Part shown: one piece after another, positions 21,807 to 32,967 of the stretch
Layout: every line of letters begins with the position of its first letter
Numbering within the stretch: position 1 is the stretch's first letter
Assembly: GCA_030522415.1 (NCBI GenBank)
Contig: CM060126.1
Span: forward strand, 5,024,145 to 5,088,144
Reading direction: 5' to 3'
Origin: Channallabes apus
Lineage: Eukaryota > Chordata > Actinopteri > Siluriformes > Clariidae
Length of the DNA stretch: 64,000 nucleotides
Translations under genes and position numbers: made by a program
The notes under the pieces: generated by a model
The model's input: the letters and a program-made list of their open reading frames with translations, nothing else
Told to the model about the DNA's origin: nothing
Database searches by the model: none

Positions 21807-22056
21807 GTGTAGTATACAATGTGTGTGTTTGTGGTATAATAAACTGCTGTACTGGACTATCCTATTTCTGTCTTAATCTTGTAAAAAACCAATGTGTCGT
21901 TACGTTGCACCAGCTTTAGGGTTGAAGAAGGAGGATTAGGCTATTTCTGGCCCCCGTTTTTACTGTGTTAGCAAAGTGTGTATAGTTAAAGATTCATTGC
22001 ATCATTTTCAACTGACTGAGTCCTTTAAGCCGTACATGCATACACACAGAGAGACT

Positions 22057-22058
<2 letters not shown>

Positions 22059-22108
<50 letters not shown>
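22059..22108. repeat. (CA)n microsatellite
   Basis: About 25 CA units. Confidence 0.95.
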
Positions 22109-22110
<2 letters not shown>

Positions 22111-23150
22111 GCATGTATAGTATGTACTGTACACTTGCACTTACAATGACCATAATTTTATTAAAGGTTTTATTGTTTCTCATTCTGGTTATATAACAGG
22201 ATGGGAACAGTGTGTTTTAGGAATTGTTCTGTCTCATGTTATGCTCAAATAAATTATGCAGACTAGTTATGATGAGATGTTTTACGTTTTATTATAATAC
22301 TCCTTATTACTTACCATTTATGGCCTGTGATGGACCGGTGTCTCATCTAGGGTGTATTCCTGCTTCATCCGCATTACCTGATCTAGACTCCAGATCTATA
22401 ATCAGATTCTATGGTATAAGAGCCCTATTTACTTAAGACAATAGTTGTGGATTACATTAACACCAAACATCATACAGTAGAATAGATATCAAATGCACAG
22501 AGCCTGAAAGAACTATTCCTGAAGCAGTGCTGCATTTCAATAAAAATTCAACGTCATCATTTATGAATTATCTTGTATTATTTAAATCCAGGCAGCCCTC
22601 AGTCACTTTGCATTATATCCTTCAATACACACAAATTACTTTGTTCAGACTCCTGCTCTGACTATATACATACTTTATGCCTTTTTTTTTGTACTTATCG
22701 TGCACAGGGTTTTGTTACATACCAGGGATTATTAAAATAAATGATTTACTTTACATTTCGGTTTGTTCTAAACACAATATTTTTACTTTCCTCTTCCAGT
22801 ATTGCATGTCCATAACCTTCTCTGCTTATATGAAGCCCAGGATATAAATAAAAACTGTTTTTCTATTTTGCAATATTAATATTAATAATAGTTTTCAGAC
22901 ATCCAACATGGCATCATCGCATGGCATCATCAACATGGCATCATTTCCTGGCATCATCCCATTTTTAAAAACCCAACTATAACATCAGCTATATCCAACA
23001 TATATTTCTATAAGCAGGCGTGCAGGAAGTCATGAAATCTGGATGGCTATTTTGGCCTATTATATGACTTATTTGTTTTCTTCACTTATGAAATGATTTT
23101 AATTTCAGGTCCTCGTTACAACTATAATATTTCATCTGCACCTGAATAAC
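22109..23150. other. No gene seen; AT-rich
   Basis: A short SINE-A-like fragment may be present at 22322-22395 (GTGATGGACCGGTGTC..AGGGTGTATTCC). A local repetition of CATGGCATCAT occurs at 22908-22960. No exon is supported. Confidence 0.4.
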
Positions 23151-23154
23151 ACTC

Positions 23155-25712
23155 TTTACTGTGCTGTTACCTTGTCATGGTGGGGCGGCTTGGGTGTCTC
23201 AGAGACCCCTGGGAGCCCTACAGTGAGTGGAATATTCCCTGTCAGGTTTCAACAAGACAAACATCAGCACCTGTTCCTCTAGGTTTGGGAGGGGTTGGGA
23301 ATGGTGCCAAAGTCTCCACCCTGTAAAAAAAAATCCCACAACGTTATGGAAATGACGGTGCTAAAACCATGCATTCCACAGTGGACTTGAGCCAACCAAC
23401 TGTTATTATGACTACGTCAGATGAAAGCCTCCAGTGGGAAGTGGGGAGTATGCAAGATAGTCTACTCTGGCCTAAAATCAACATCCGCCTAATGACAGTG
23501 GAATGTCTGCACTCTGTTTGAGACATAAAAAACAGCAAAGGTCAAGAGCAAGATGAGAAAATAGAGACTGGACATTCGGAGGATTGGTAAATGCTGATGG
23601 ACAGACTCTAGATCCTGAGTGACCAGTGATAAAGCAGTTATCCTGCACTCTGGACAGGACAACCTACTGTACACATATCATGCAGATCTTATAGTTACAG
23701 TATCAACAGCTTGTTGGAAACCAGTGCATGACAGACTGATCGGAGCACACAACAAACACTTCAGCATACCATCCTAGAGTTATGCATCAAGGACTTACAG
23801 GAGGCATCTCCAAAGTCCCTCAACTTGATAGGTTAATGATCACTGTAGACAGGAATGCCAAGGCAGGGCTGATAATACCAACAGTGATGGCGCTATGGGG
23901 AAACACATTTGTAGTGTGATAAATGCCAACAGTGAGCATCTGATTGACTTCTGTTTAGACAACAACTATGCAACTGGTGTTATCTACGTCCTACACAAAA
24001 CATCTTGATCAGTGGAATGTGGCACAGGTCTCTCCAAGCTGTTTGACTTGGTGCTAATGTTAACAGTGATCACCTCTTAATTAAAGCCACCATCCAGCTC
24101 AGGAGAGTGGCGAAGCAGAGTGAGACAAGCAAATACTCATTGATTTTGCCTAATTAAAATGTACAAAATCCACTTAGTGTTTGCTCTGGAAATTAAAAGA
24201 AAAATCTGAATAAAGATGATGAAGACCATAGCATCAACACAAAGTGGGAAGCCATCAGAAGACATGCAGTAGGAAGAGACAACCACCAATGTCTAGGGAT
24301 ATACAGTAGAAAGAAAAAGTACAACGTGCATGGGTACCACCTGGTACTTGGCAGAATATAAAGGAAAGGAAACAACTAAAAGGAAAGCTTTTGAGCTCAG
24401 TCACCAAGAGGCTAACAAAATCAAATAGAAAGAGGTTTTAAAAAAAAAAAAAGTGTGCCAGAAAAGACAAAAGAACTTTTGTAGAGGATTTGGCAGGTGA
24501 ACGTGCTCCTGCAAGAGGTGAAGTAAGTGCTGTGTATAAAACCACAAAGCAACTTGTTGCCAAGAACACTAACCAGTCTGCCCCTGTAAAAGACAAGGAT
24601 GGAAGCAACCTCAGAACAGAGCACGATCAGGCATAGAGACAGGTACAATACTTCTGGGAAGCTTTCAACTGCTTGGAACCAGATAAACATTACAGCCCTC
24701 CACTAGCAAATGATGTTTTTGACATTAACATTAGTCCCCAAACTGAAGCAGAAATCAGGGTGCCCATTAAAGCTATGAAGAAATGTTGATAACTGACTTT
24801 AATACATCACAAGATGCTCACAGAACCCTTAAGGAACATCTGAAAGAAGGCCATGTGCCTGACGACCGGAGCAAAGGCCTAATAGTCAAGCTTTCCAAAG
24901 GAACGTAACCTCTAGAATTTTGATAACTGTCAATGCGTCACGCTGCTCTAAATTCCATCCAAAATTTCCTGTTGATACAGTCCTTGACCTGAGGCTGGTA
25001 GAAGAACAGGCAGGATTCAGAAAAGTTCAGGATTGCACTGATCAGATGGTTGCTCTTAGAAACATCATTGATCAATGCATCGAATTAAAAACGTCCCTTT
25101 GTTAAACCTATGGCAGTCTGCAACGGGACACTCTATGGAAGACCATACAATCACATGGAGTTCCTCCAAAGATGTTCTGACCAATGGGGATGTTCTATCT
25201 AAAGCTTAATTGCAGTGTCATAGTAGAGGAAAATCGGTTAGAATGTTTTTCAGAAGAGTCTGAGATGGTCCATCTCTTCCATACAATTTCTGGTTGCCAC
25301 TGACTGGATCATGTGTAAGACATTTGATGATAGACCAAAGGGCATTCAGTGGACATCCATTTGCAACTTGAAGAACATGACTTTGCCGATGGCCTTCCTG
25401 CTCTCACCTCAAATCTTATCCATCTACCTACCTGGACAACCTGATTAGTAAGGCCCGTGCAGCACAAATTGACATGGCCAGTCTAGAAGTTGAAGCAGTA
25501 AGGCATTAAATCAACTGTGTAATAACAACTTAACAACTCAATAACCAGTTCTGCTGTATTGTGCAAATGATGGCAAGCCTCAGAAGAAAATGCTACATCT
25601 TTTGGGCCTGAAAAGCTCTCCAATGAATAACTGTGCACAAACACAATGATCCAATGGTGCTGGAAGTCAAACATCACCACATCCGATGGGCCGGGACATG
25701 TCCTCAGAAGGG
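23155..25712 (+). pseudogene. RTE-like LINE, heavily decayed (endonuclease plus reverse transcriptase)
   Basis: The same order as an autonomous non-LTR element can be followed through many stops and shifts. A 5' domain around 23520-24050 has endonuclease-like text (SVINANSEHLIDFCLDNNYA-type codons near 23915-23970). A reverse transcriptase block at 24990-25200 reads VEEQAGFRK, DCTDQMVALRNIIDQCIE, then RDTLWKTIQSHGVP and CSVIVEENRLE. A 3' motif RWAGHVLRRD appears at about 25688-25705. EEQAGFR and the GHVLR signature are typical of RTE-like and related LINEs. The FADD motif is only suggested (ADGLPALTS near 25388). The clade is an inference. Confidence 0.7.
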
Positions 25713-25891
25713 ATTTTGGGTTTTCATGAGCTGTATGCCACAATCATCAATATTAAAACAATAAAAGGCTTGAACTACTTCAGTTTGTGTGTAATGAATC
25801 TAAAATATATGAAAGTCTAATGTTTATCAGTACATTACAGAAAATAATGAACTTTATCACAATATGCTAATTTTTTGAGAAGGACCTGTAA
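25713..25891 (+). mobile_element. Tc1-like terminal fragment (right end)
   Basis: The text ATTTTGGGTTTTCATGAGCT through AATAAAAGGCTTGAACTACT to TTTTTTGAGAAGGACCTGTA is the terminal inverted repeat of a common fish and frog Tc1-like family. Only one end is present and it directly truncates the RTE-like LINE. Confidence 0.75.
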
Positions 25892-26237
25892 TTGTCCTTA
25901 AACAGTAACCTTTGACCTTGATTCATGTATCTAACAAAGTAATCGTAACACTTTATATTGCATGCCCTGCATAAAGCATACTTGACTTGAAAAAAAAAAT
26001 CACCATTATGTTTTTGATATATTGTATACTAGCTGAAGTAATTTGTAGAAATAGTAAATAATCTGATCAGCTTTAATGTATCCCAGTAAAAATATTCAGT
26101 TTAGATTTTCAAATTAATATCTGTTGGTGCAGGTGTTTGTTTACATTGAGCAAGAACATAACTGTTCATAACTTTCTTCATAGTTTCTTACTCAACATTT
26201 TGATTTCACTTATGGTGCAGGTTGAACTTCCGGCAGA
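25892..26237. other. No gene seen
   Basis: AT-rich unique DNA. Confidence 0.4.
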
Positions 26238-26249
26238 TGTCTGAGTACT

Positions 26250-26374
26250 CACTCACTCACTCACTCACTCACCGTCTATACCGCTTTATCCTGTATTCAC
26301 CTGGGGCCTATCCCAGGAGGCTTAGGGCACGAGGCGGGGTACACCCTGGACAGGGTGCCAATCCATCGCAGGGC
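26250..26374 (-). mobile_element. SINE-A, 5'-truncated, perfect 12-bp target duplication
   Basis: Only the 3' 125 bp of SINE-A are present, tail on the left (CACTCACTCACTCACCGTCT). TGTCTGAGTACT flanks it at 26238-26249 and 26375-26386, an exact target-site duplication. Confidence 0.92.
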
Positions 26375-26491
26375 TGTCTGAGTACTGCAAAAGTGAAGTA
26401 AATTCTGTCCAGTCAGTTTTGTGTGATGCTGTGACAAAATCTGGCTGGACAGACATACAGACAGAAATTTTTCTGAGATTGGTTTCGGGTC

Positions 26492-26661
26492 ACCCTGTCC
26501 AGGTGTTCACCCTGTACACCTAATTGGTGTTCCCAAATTACCCACGGTGTGTGTCCAGAGTGTACCCTGCCTTGTGCCCGAAGTCTCCTGGGATAGGCTC
26601 CAGGTCCCCCGTGACCCTGAATAGAGGATAAAGCGGTACAGAAGATGAATGAATGAATGAA
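26492..26661 (+). mobile_element. SINE-A, 5'-truncated, perfect 12-bp target duplication, opposite strand
   Basis: The 3' 170 bp of SINE-A, ending AAAGCGGTACAGAAGATGAA plus GAAT repeats. TGGTTTCGGGTC flanks it at 26480-26491 and 26662-26673, an exact duplication. It is inverted relative to the copy 118 bp upstream. Confidence 0.92.
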
Positions 26662-26919
26662 TGGTTTCGGGTCCTCCAGCAGATGAAATGTAAAGATATC
26701 ATTGAAAGAGTGAGTTCTGACAAATATACAGATTTTCCATTAAATGTCTAGTTTTTTTATTGATGCATGATGAACATGGCATTGTTTTCCCACAAAATCA
26801 AATGAACCTATGATCAGTTTAAAATTATCCAGTGTGGTGGCAACTTTTTGGTAATCTACAATGGCATAAAGGTTGTATAGAATAATCATAATAAAACACT
26901 CATCATAGTCAGTCATCAT

Positions 26920-27215
26920 CTATCTGGAGCCGATCCCAGGAGCCTTATGGCATGAGGCAGGGTACACTCTGGATGGCTGGGGGGGCGCAATCCATCACAG
27001 GGAACACACGCATTCACACATTACGGGCACTTTGGCGATGCCAATTAGCCTAATCTGCGTATCTTTGGACTGTGGGAGGAAACCGGAGTATCCGGAGGAA
27101 ACCCACCAATCACATGCAAACTCCATGTACAGACAGACCGTGAGGTGGGAATCACACCGGGACCCTGGAGGTGCAAAGTGGCAGCGCTAACCACGACACC
27201 ACCGTGCTGCCCTGT
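26920..27215 (-). mobile_element. SINE-A inside duplication unit A
   Basis: Near full-length copy with head ACGACACCACCGTGCTGCCC at the right and GGAGCCGATCCCAGGAGCCT body. The same insertion is found in unit B, so it predates the duplication. Confidence 0.8.
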
Positions 27216-27453
27216 AAAAATATATTATTGTGTTTAATTTCCTTCTTTAAATATTTTTTAATGGCAATTTTATTACCGATAAACATAAATATAGAATTAA
27301 TTCTTCGAATTGTTTAACTCTCATGGCTAGTGGTCGGAATGCAGAGACTTTTCTATCTTTTTTCATTTATTTATTTATTTATTATTTTTTTCATCACACT
27401 TCTAATGAAAACAGTTCTAGAATAAAAAAAAAAGTTAAATAAAAATAAAAGCA

Positions 27454-27526
27454 TGTTCCCGCCCGGTTTCGAACCGAGGACCTTTCGCGTGTTAGGCGAA
27501 CGTGATAACCACTACACTACGGGAAC
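27454..27526 (-). tRNA. tRNA-Val (anticodon AAC)
   Basis: Read on the minus strand, the gene starts GTTCCCGTAGTGTAGTGG and ends CCGGGCGGGAAC plus A, 73 nt. The acceptor stem GTTCCCG/CGGGAAC pairs perfectly over 7 bp. The anticodon loop is CTAACAC on a stem of TTCGC/GCGAA, giving anticodon AAC for valine. The T-stem CTCGG/CCGGG has one U-G pair. The internal promoter is intact: A-box TAGTGTAGTGG and B-box GGTTCGAAACC. Four bases after the 3' end a TTTT run begins, a normal RNA polymerase III stop. The gene lacks an encoded CCA, as expected in eukaryotes. It looks functional. Confidence 0.93.
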
Positions 27527-27529
27527 TGA

Positions 27530-27867
27530 CACGTCACAGCGCATAATCAGTATATAAGTGATATAGCGATATGGAAACAGTGGAAATGCTTTTATGAAAG
27601 TCGATTTTTTTTTTTTTGCCATATATAAAAATAGACAACATCTCAGTTAACACAGTGACTGGTTAGGATATTTACAACGTTCTCGTTAACCAATAACAAC
27701 ATAAAGCTACAAATGAAAGTGTAGCTCGTTCTTACAATCGCGTAAATGCCGTTTAAATGTGTATAATGTACAGCGTCTCCCTCTAGCGGTCAGAATGTAT
27801 AATAACTACTTGCATTTATTTATTTGGGGTTTTACAACTGCAAATCAAATATAGAGTACAGTACTCC
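27530..27867. other. No gene seen
   Basis: AT-rich DNA between the tRNA and a dispersed repeat. It includes the CTAGCGGTCAGAATGTATAA word (27782-27803) shared with duplication unit C. Confidence 0.5.
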
Positions 27868-27960
27868 TAATTCAATTCAATTCAATTCAATTTCATTTGT
27901 ATAGCGCTTTTAACACGTCATTGTCGCAAAGTAGCTTTACAGAATCAAAAGAAATTATGG
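27868..27960. repeat. Dispersed fish repeat tail (AATTC)n plus conserved block
   Basis: AATTC repeated about five times, followed by TTTGTATAGCGCTTTTAAC and AAAGTAGCTTTACAGAATC. This is a very common teleost repeat word, probably the 3' end of an interspersed element on the minus strand. Confidence 0.65.
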
Positions 27961-28007
27961 AAGTTTGTATGAAATGTGAATGTGTATGAATCAGAATGAG
28001 CAGATTC

Positions 28008-28130
28008 AAAGATTCAAGATTTTTATTGTCATATATACCTAGGTACAATAAAATTCTTATTTTGTCTTAGCATGTCTTTTTGCAAATAAATAAAAAATAA
28101 ATAAATAAATAAATAAATAAAGTAGAATAG
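28008..28130 (-). mobile_element. LINE 3' end fragment
   Basis: On the minus strand the text reads AATTTTATTGTACCTAGG then ATGACAATAAAAATCTTGAA, the 3' tail style of CR1-group LINEs, preceded by an A/T-rich (AAAT)n stretch. Confidence 0.55.
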
Positions 28131-28284
28131 AATTTAAAATTTACAATATAAAGAACCCATAATTATACGGTTTAACAACCGTTTCCTCGTACAACGTGGT
28201 AGAAGTAAACAACTAAAATGACAAAGTGGAGGTAAAGTGACGTAATGTCTCTAATGTAGACAAGAAATAAAAAAACAAGCTGCG

Positions 28285-28356
28285 TCTAAGACTGTGGCCA
28301 AAAGTTTTGAGAATGACACAAATATTTTCACATATTTTTTTACAAAGTCTGCTGCG
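28285..28356 (+). mobile_element. Tc1-like terminal fragment (left end)
   Basis: CTGTGGCCAAAAGTTTTGAG followed by AATGACACAAAT and CAAAGTCTGCTGCGTCA is the terminus of a further fish Tc1 family. No internal region remains. Confidence 0.7.
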
Positions 28357-28376
28357 TCAATCTTTTTAGATCTTTT

Positions 28377-28945
28377 TGTTAATCTAAAATGGCATAAAGG
28401 TTGTATAGATTAAACATAATAATGTGCAAAAATATTCACTCATCATAGTCAGTCAGCAACCATGTGGCCTTATCTTATATACAGGGTCACAGGGGGCCTG
28501 GAGCCGATCATAGAAGACTTATGGCATGAGGCAGGGTACACACTGGACTGGGTGCCAATCCATCACAGGGAACACACAAATACACACACGTATGGGCTCA
28601 TTCACGGACTACGGGCACTTTGGCGATGCCAATTAGCCTAATTGTTTTGTATTAGCATTTCCCTCTTTAAATATAATAATAAAAAGAAAAAAGGTCATTT
28701 TTATTACCGATGAAATAAACATGGAATTAATTCTTAGAATTGTTTAACTCCTATGGCTAGTGGTCAAAATACTTTTTTTTTTTTTATCTTTTTTCATTTA
28801 TTTATTTCTAATTTACAAGTGCAGGTGAAACATCACACTTCTAATGAAAAATTTCTAGAATAAATAAATAAATAAAAACATGTTCCCGCCCGGTTTCGAA
28901 CCGAGGACCTTTCGTGTGTTAAGCGAACGTAATAACCACTAGTAA
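28377..28945. repeat. tRNA-Val duplication unit B
   Basis: Same landmarks as unit A. The SINE-A inside it (28465-28640, -) has lost its head half by a deletion joining GCCAATTAGCCTAATT to the flank, and the tRNA at its end is broken. Confidence 0.75.
28882..28941 (-). pseudogene. tRNA-Val pseudogene, 5' end missing
   Basis: The minus strand matches the tRNA-Val gene at 27454-27526 from AGTGGTTATTACG to CGGGCGGGAAC, but the first 12 or so bases (5' acceptor strand and the start of the A-box) are gone. Substitutions change CGCCTAACACGCG to CGCTTAACACACG, breaking a stem pair. It cannot fold as a full tRNA. Confidence 0.88.
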
Positions 28946-28984
28946 TTCATATTCATTTACATATTGATTAATGGAATAAAACAG

Positions 28985-29085
28985 TTTTCCTTGCTCAAGG
29001 AAAGGCTCAACAGTGGCAACTTGGCAATGATGGGCCTCAAACCCCTAACCTTCTGATCAAAAACCCTATAACTTACAACCTTCAT
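28985..29085 (-). mobile_element. SINE-D fragment
   Basis: GGCTCAACAGTGGCAACTTG, GATGGGCCTCAAACCCCTAA and CCTTCTGATCA match the head half of SINE-D at 42085-42345. Degenerate. Confidence 0.6.
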
Positions 29086-29089
29086 GAAA

Positions 29090-29388
29090 GCCAGTTTCAC
29101 TCTGGGGTTTAATGGGTTTTGTAAATACTCTCAACGGTATGAGTCCCATCTCATAGCTGTGTGTGCGCTGCAGGTTCTCCCCGTTGCTTGGTGGTTTTCA
29201 TCCAGATATAAATATATACTGTATATAATGACAATAAAAAGTCTGTGAATTTCATGGTTTTAATGTGAATTTGTCATTAAATGTGATCTGATTGTCATCT
29301 AAGTCAAAAGTATTGACAAATATAATGTGTCTAAAATAATAAAATAATAACATAAGAAAATATCTATTGACGTGCACGAAAAAAAAAT

Positions 29389-29428
<40 letters not shown>

Positions 29429-30548
29429 CACACAAAAAAACACCATGATCAGTGTTTAACAATGTGATATTATATACACAATGTCTCCATGTCTCCATCT
29501 AGCGGTCAGAATGTATAATCTCTTCTTTAATTTATTAATTCTGGGTTTTACACCTGCAGGTGAAATATACTTCTGGATTGAACCAAGAATAAAAACCAGT
29601 TCCAGGAGTGGAAAATGCACATAGATACACAATAATGCATATACTTTTCAATTGTGGAATTAACAGTGTAAATACAGAGTAATATTCTAAAGTGAACTTT
29701 TTTAACCTTGTTAGAAATAGGGTGTTTTTTATGTGATGAGCCATGTTTTTATTCATATTTATGTTATCAATTATTGGAGCCCAATAAAATTTACTTTTGC
29801 AATGTTCTTGTTATTAGGTTAGGACTGGTTTGACGTATTTTATCAGTGATGGGAGCATCTCCTATGGTTGGTCCATCGTACATGGTTATTAGCTGCCACC
29901 CCCCCCCCCCCCCCCATCCCCCAGTGTCATTATTACATATATGTTCTTTATTTAAGATAAAATAGCCATTAGTTTGAATAGGCTTCTCACAAAATTACAC
30001 ATATATTAACCATTGGATCCATCCATTATGTTGCTCTACTTTTCATCCATCCACTTTGATGCTTTAGCGCCTCCTACAGGTGCGGCCTTACTGCTCAATT
30101 AAGCTGGGGCAACTAAAGTACAGTTCCTATAATGTAGTGTTTATCATCTTGGCCTAACATGTGAGTGTTTCCACCACAGGAAAGCCTTCATTTTCCCCCA
30201 GTAACATGTCAAGCTGAATGTTTTATGTTTTATTAATAGAGGACTTGAGCGTTTATAGCTGCTATAATATACAGTGGTAAAAGCATGCGTCATAGATTAA
30301 CCATTAAAAAGTATAATGTAAATAAAACTAAATAAATCTATATAAACAAGAAATTCTGTTTATTGGTTTGTTGTTCGTCGGGCAGCTTTTGCGATTATCA
30401 GCTTTTATGTCATACTGTGTGTGTGTCAGTTTGGCCTCTAGTAGAACATAAAATACAGCTATTGTATTGTATTAACTTAAATTATTAGGTACCTTTATGC
30501 TAAATTAGTTTCTTCACCATTAAAGAAAATAATCTTAAATGCTCTTTG
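29090..30548. other. No gene seen; AT-rich with simple repeats
   Basis: Contains an (AT)n tract at 29388-29428, duplication unit C at about 29470-29620, and a C-run of about 21 bases near 29898-29918. No exon is supported. Confidence 0.45.
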
Positions 30549-30550
<2 letters not shown>

Positions 30551-30619
<69 letters not shown>

Positions 30620-30645
30620 CGTGTGTGCGCGTGTGTGTGTGTGGC
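30551..30645. repeat. (GT)n microsatellite, about 95 bp
   Basis: Long GT tract with a few GC interruptions near its end (GTGCGTGCGTGTGTGCGC). Confidence 0.95.
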
Positions 30646-30649
30646 CACT

Positions 30650-31624
30650 CCATAATTTTCCAGACTCTTCCTGTATCAGCTGGTTGTGGGATTAATTGAG
30701 CGATACAGAGTATAACAACATGATGGCTTTTTGCTGGTAATAAATTGGACTGTGTTTTAGCGCTCTGGCATCTCGCACTAACTCATCTTTATGGTCACAG
30801 ATGGTGTGAAATTTAATTGAATACGTATGCTTCCTGTTACAATAATAAGGCCATGTGCTACACAGCTTCCCTCACTGATGCTGCCAATGAGTGTATTAAA
30901 CACCGCTAACCCATGCAGTCGGTCCGATTTCGACCCAAACTCTGGCACCTTGTCTTGCAAAGGCAGTTAGATGCACTTGGATCATTTGAGTCACTGCATG
31001 GAAAGCTTTGTACACTAATAGTGTGTTATATTTTTCTTCAAAGTGGTGGCAAAAAAATGGCTTATGACACTTGCCAAAATCCTGCAGTACAGTATTGTCT
31101 TTGTGTGCTATAGGAACTGTTGCAAGCAAGCCATGACCACTACATAGTAGAAGGTCCCAATTTCCAGAAAAAAACTAAAAAGTTTTAAGCTCTCCAAGGC
31201 TGGGCTACAGTCACGGTCAGTTCCCACAGCTTTCATAAAATATAAAATTGTAGAATGACTGCCTTGACAGATGGAAATTTTGATGGAGGTCACTGGTTCT
31301 ATCAATGTACAGTGCCAAAAGTGGCTCACTGGTCTTAATGCACGCATGTCTGGACACCCATCAGCTAGTTTGCAGCCGCAGAAAAGTCAAATTCAGCACT
31401 TCAAATTCTCCTTTTATGAGTACTACGATGACCGAGACTGAAATATTTCGATGCAGTTCCCTCAATCTTTCTGAAGCAGTGTGGTATGCTGTTGATTTTA
31501 TTAGTTGTTGAGGCCTTCATGTTTTATGGCAGTTGGCATTACCGCCACCTTCTGGTCTTGATCTCCTTCATCTTCCTTTCATTTTAAATCCTCTTTTATC
31601 AAATACTTTCTTCGATTTTCTGAT

Positions 31625-31625
<1 letters not shown>
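30650..31625. other. No gene recognised; possibly an old transposon body
   Basis: The minus strand has adjacent open frames of 60-79 residues (30778-31347) with no motif I can name. Their clustering suggests a decayed coding region, perhaps a DNA transposon, but I cannot assign it. Confidence 0.3.

Positions 31626-31629
<4 letters not shown>

Positions 31630-31692
<63 letters not shown>
31630..31692. repeat. (GT)n microsatellite
   Basis: About 31 GT units. Confidence 0.95.
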
Positions 31693-31697
<5 letters not shown>

Positions 31698-31756
31698 TTT
31701 GATTCCGACATACATAGATCACTTTCAATTATTTTTGACTTGATATGATTGGGTTT

Positions 31757-31998
31757 GGGCGCGGCGCGGTGGCGTAGTGGTTAGCACTGTCGCCTTGCAC
31801 CTTCAGGCTCCGGGTTCGAGTTTGCATGTTCTCCCTATATTTGGTGGGTTTCCTCCTACAGTCCAAAGACATCCAGGTTCGGCTAATTGGTGTTCCCAAA
31901 TTGTCCATGGTGCAAAGTGCCTTGGCACCCCATCCAGGGTGTAGCCCTAAGTCTCCTGGGCTCCAGGCCCCCATGACTCTGTATACAATATTAAGATG
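31757..31998 (+). mobile_element. SINE-A
   Basis: The head GCGCGGTGGCGTAGTGGTTA and GGGTTCGAGTTTGCATGTTC open the copy. The body has CAGTCCAAAGACATCCAGG and CTAAGTCTCCTGGGCTCCAG, and it ends near AATATTAAGATGATG. It has a compact middle, with part of the B-box flank deleted. Confidence 0.82.
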
Positions 31999-32044
31999 AT
32001 GAGTGATGGTTGGTTTGGTAACATTTGGGTTAGGGTTAGTATTT

Positions 32045-32210
32045 GGAATTCATGGTGCTGTTCATGTAGCACTGATCACATTTAGGATGAACTGGAACAC
32101 CAACTGTACCCCAGACCTTCTCAGTCAAAATCAATGCCTGACCTTCACTAATGCTCCTGAATAACTAAAGCTGATTAAGTGTCTGCATACTTTTGGCTGT
32201 ATAGAGTATA
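32045..32210 (+). mobile_element. Tc1-like 3' fragment
   Basis: GAACTGGAACACCAACTGTA, CCAGACCTTCTCAGTCAAAA, TGCCTGACCTTCACTAATGC and CATACTTTTGGCTGTATAG match the end of the transposase gene and terminal repeat of a common fish Tc1-like family, with an internal deletion. It is degraded and has stop codons. Confidence 0.6.
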
Positions 32211-32214
32211 AATG

Positions 32215-32965
32215 TACATTATCCTGGTGAGATTATCTACTTAAAGAAAAAACATCCAATGTTCAACAGCACATTCAAGAGCGAACCACCATTTCTGAAG
32301 CTTTATCAATTTAATGCGTAAAAGTTAATGGTAATGTTAAGTTAATATAAGACAAACGGGATCCAATGAATTGCACATCTAACATTGATTTGTGACAGAA
32401 GACAACCGGGAAATTCCCACTGCGTGTTCTTTCGGGAAAACCAGCAGTAAATCATTTGGATCGAGTGTCCTGGTCGATGGCTCGTCAGGTCTGATCGTGT
32501 GACGATAGAAAAGTCGATGGAAACTGATGCACACGAGACGGATGCGCGTGATGCCACTCAAGGATGAACGGCTTCCCGCGGAGCTCGTGCTGCCATAAAT
32601 ATGCCTGAAGAGCGCATCGTAAGCTGTGTAGATGGTCTGTTACCGGGAAGCGTGCTCACTAAATTGGACAATTCCTTTCGAGTAGCTGCCAATCAAGCAG
32701 TCTCATGAGCCATGAGTTATTTAGACAACTATCTGGTTACGCACTGGGCTTGATCACCATCGTGAGAAGCCTGTAGGAATATTCATATAATAAGTAATGG
32801 GTAGTAAAGAGGCATTAGGTAATAATTTTGTGTTATTTCTGTTCCAAGATTAGGCGTGTCTGACATACATTTGAAAGATTCATAAACATCATGATTTTAG
32901 GTGGGCTTTATAGGCCACTGCCATTTTTATTTTTTAAATAACGTTTTACATGCATTCTAGGCTAT
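32215..32965. other. No gene seen
   Basis: Unique DNA. A moderately GC-rich stretch at 32400-32600 has short overlapping open frames on the minus strand but no recognisable family. Confidence 0.4.
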
Positions 32966-32967
32966 TT

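Larger units (their letters stand above)
26845..27810. repeat. tRNA-Val duplication unit A
   Basis: Unit A runs from AATGGCATAAAGGTTGTATA, through a SINE-A insertion (26920-27215, -), then TTTATTACCGAT, AGAATTAATTCTT, TTGTTTAACTC and CTAGTGGTC to tRNA-Val, and ends near TCTAGCGGTCAGAATGTATA. Unit B (28377-28945) repeats these landmarks in order, and a partial unit C (29470-29620) repeats the AGCGGTCAGAATGTATAAT and TTTTACACCTGCAGGTGAAA part. Confidence 0.75.

Noticed and set aside
30778..31347. Adjacent minus-strand frames suggesting a decayed gene
   Set aside because: I could not match any motif. It may be an old transposon, but naming one would be a guess.
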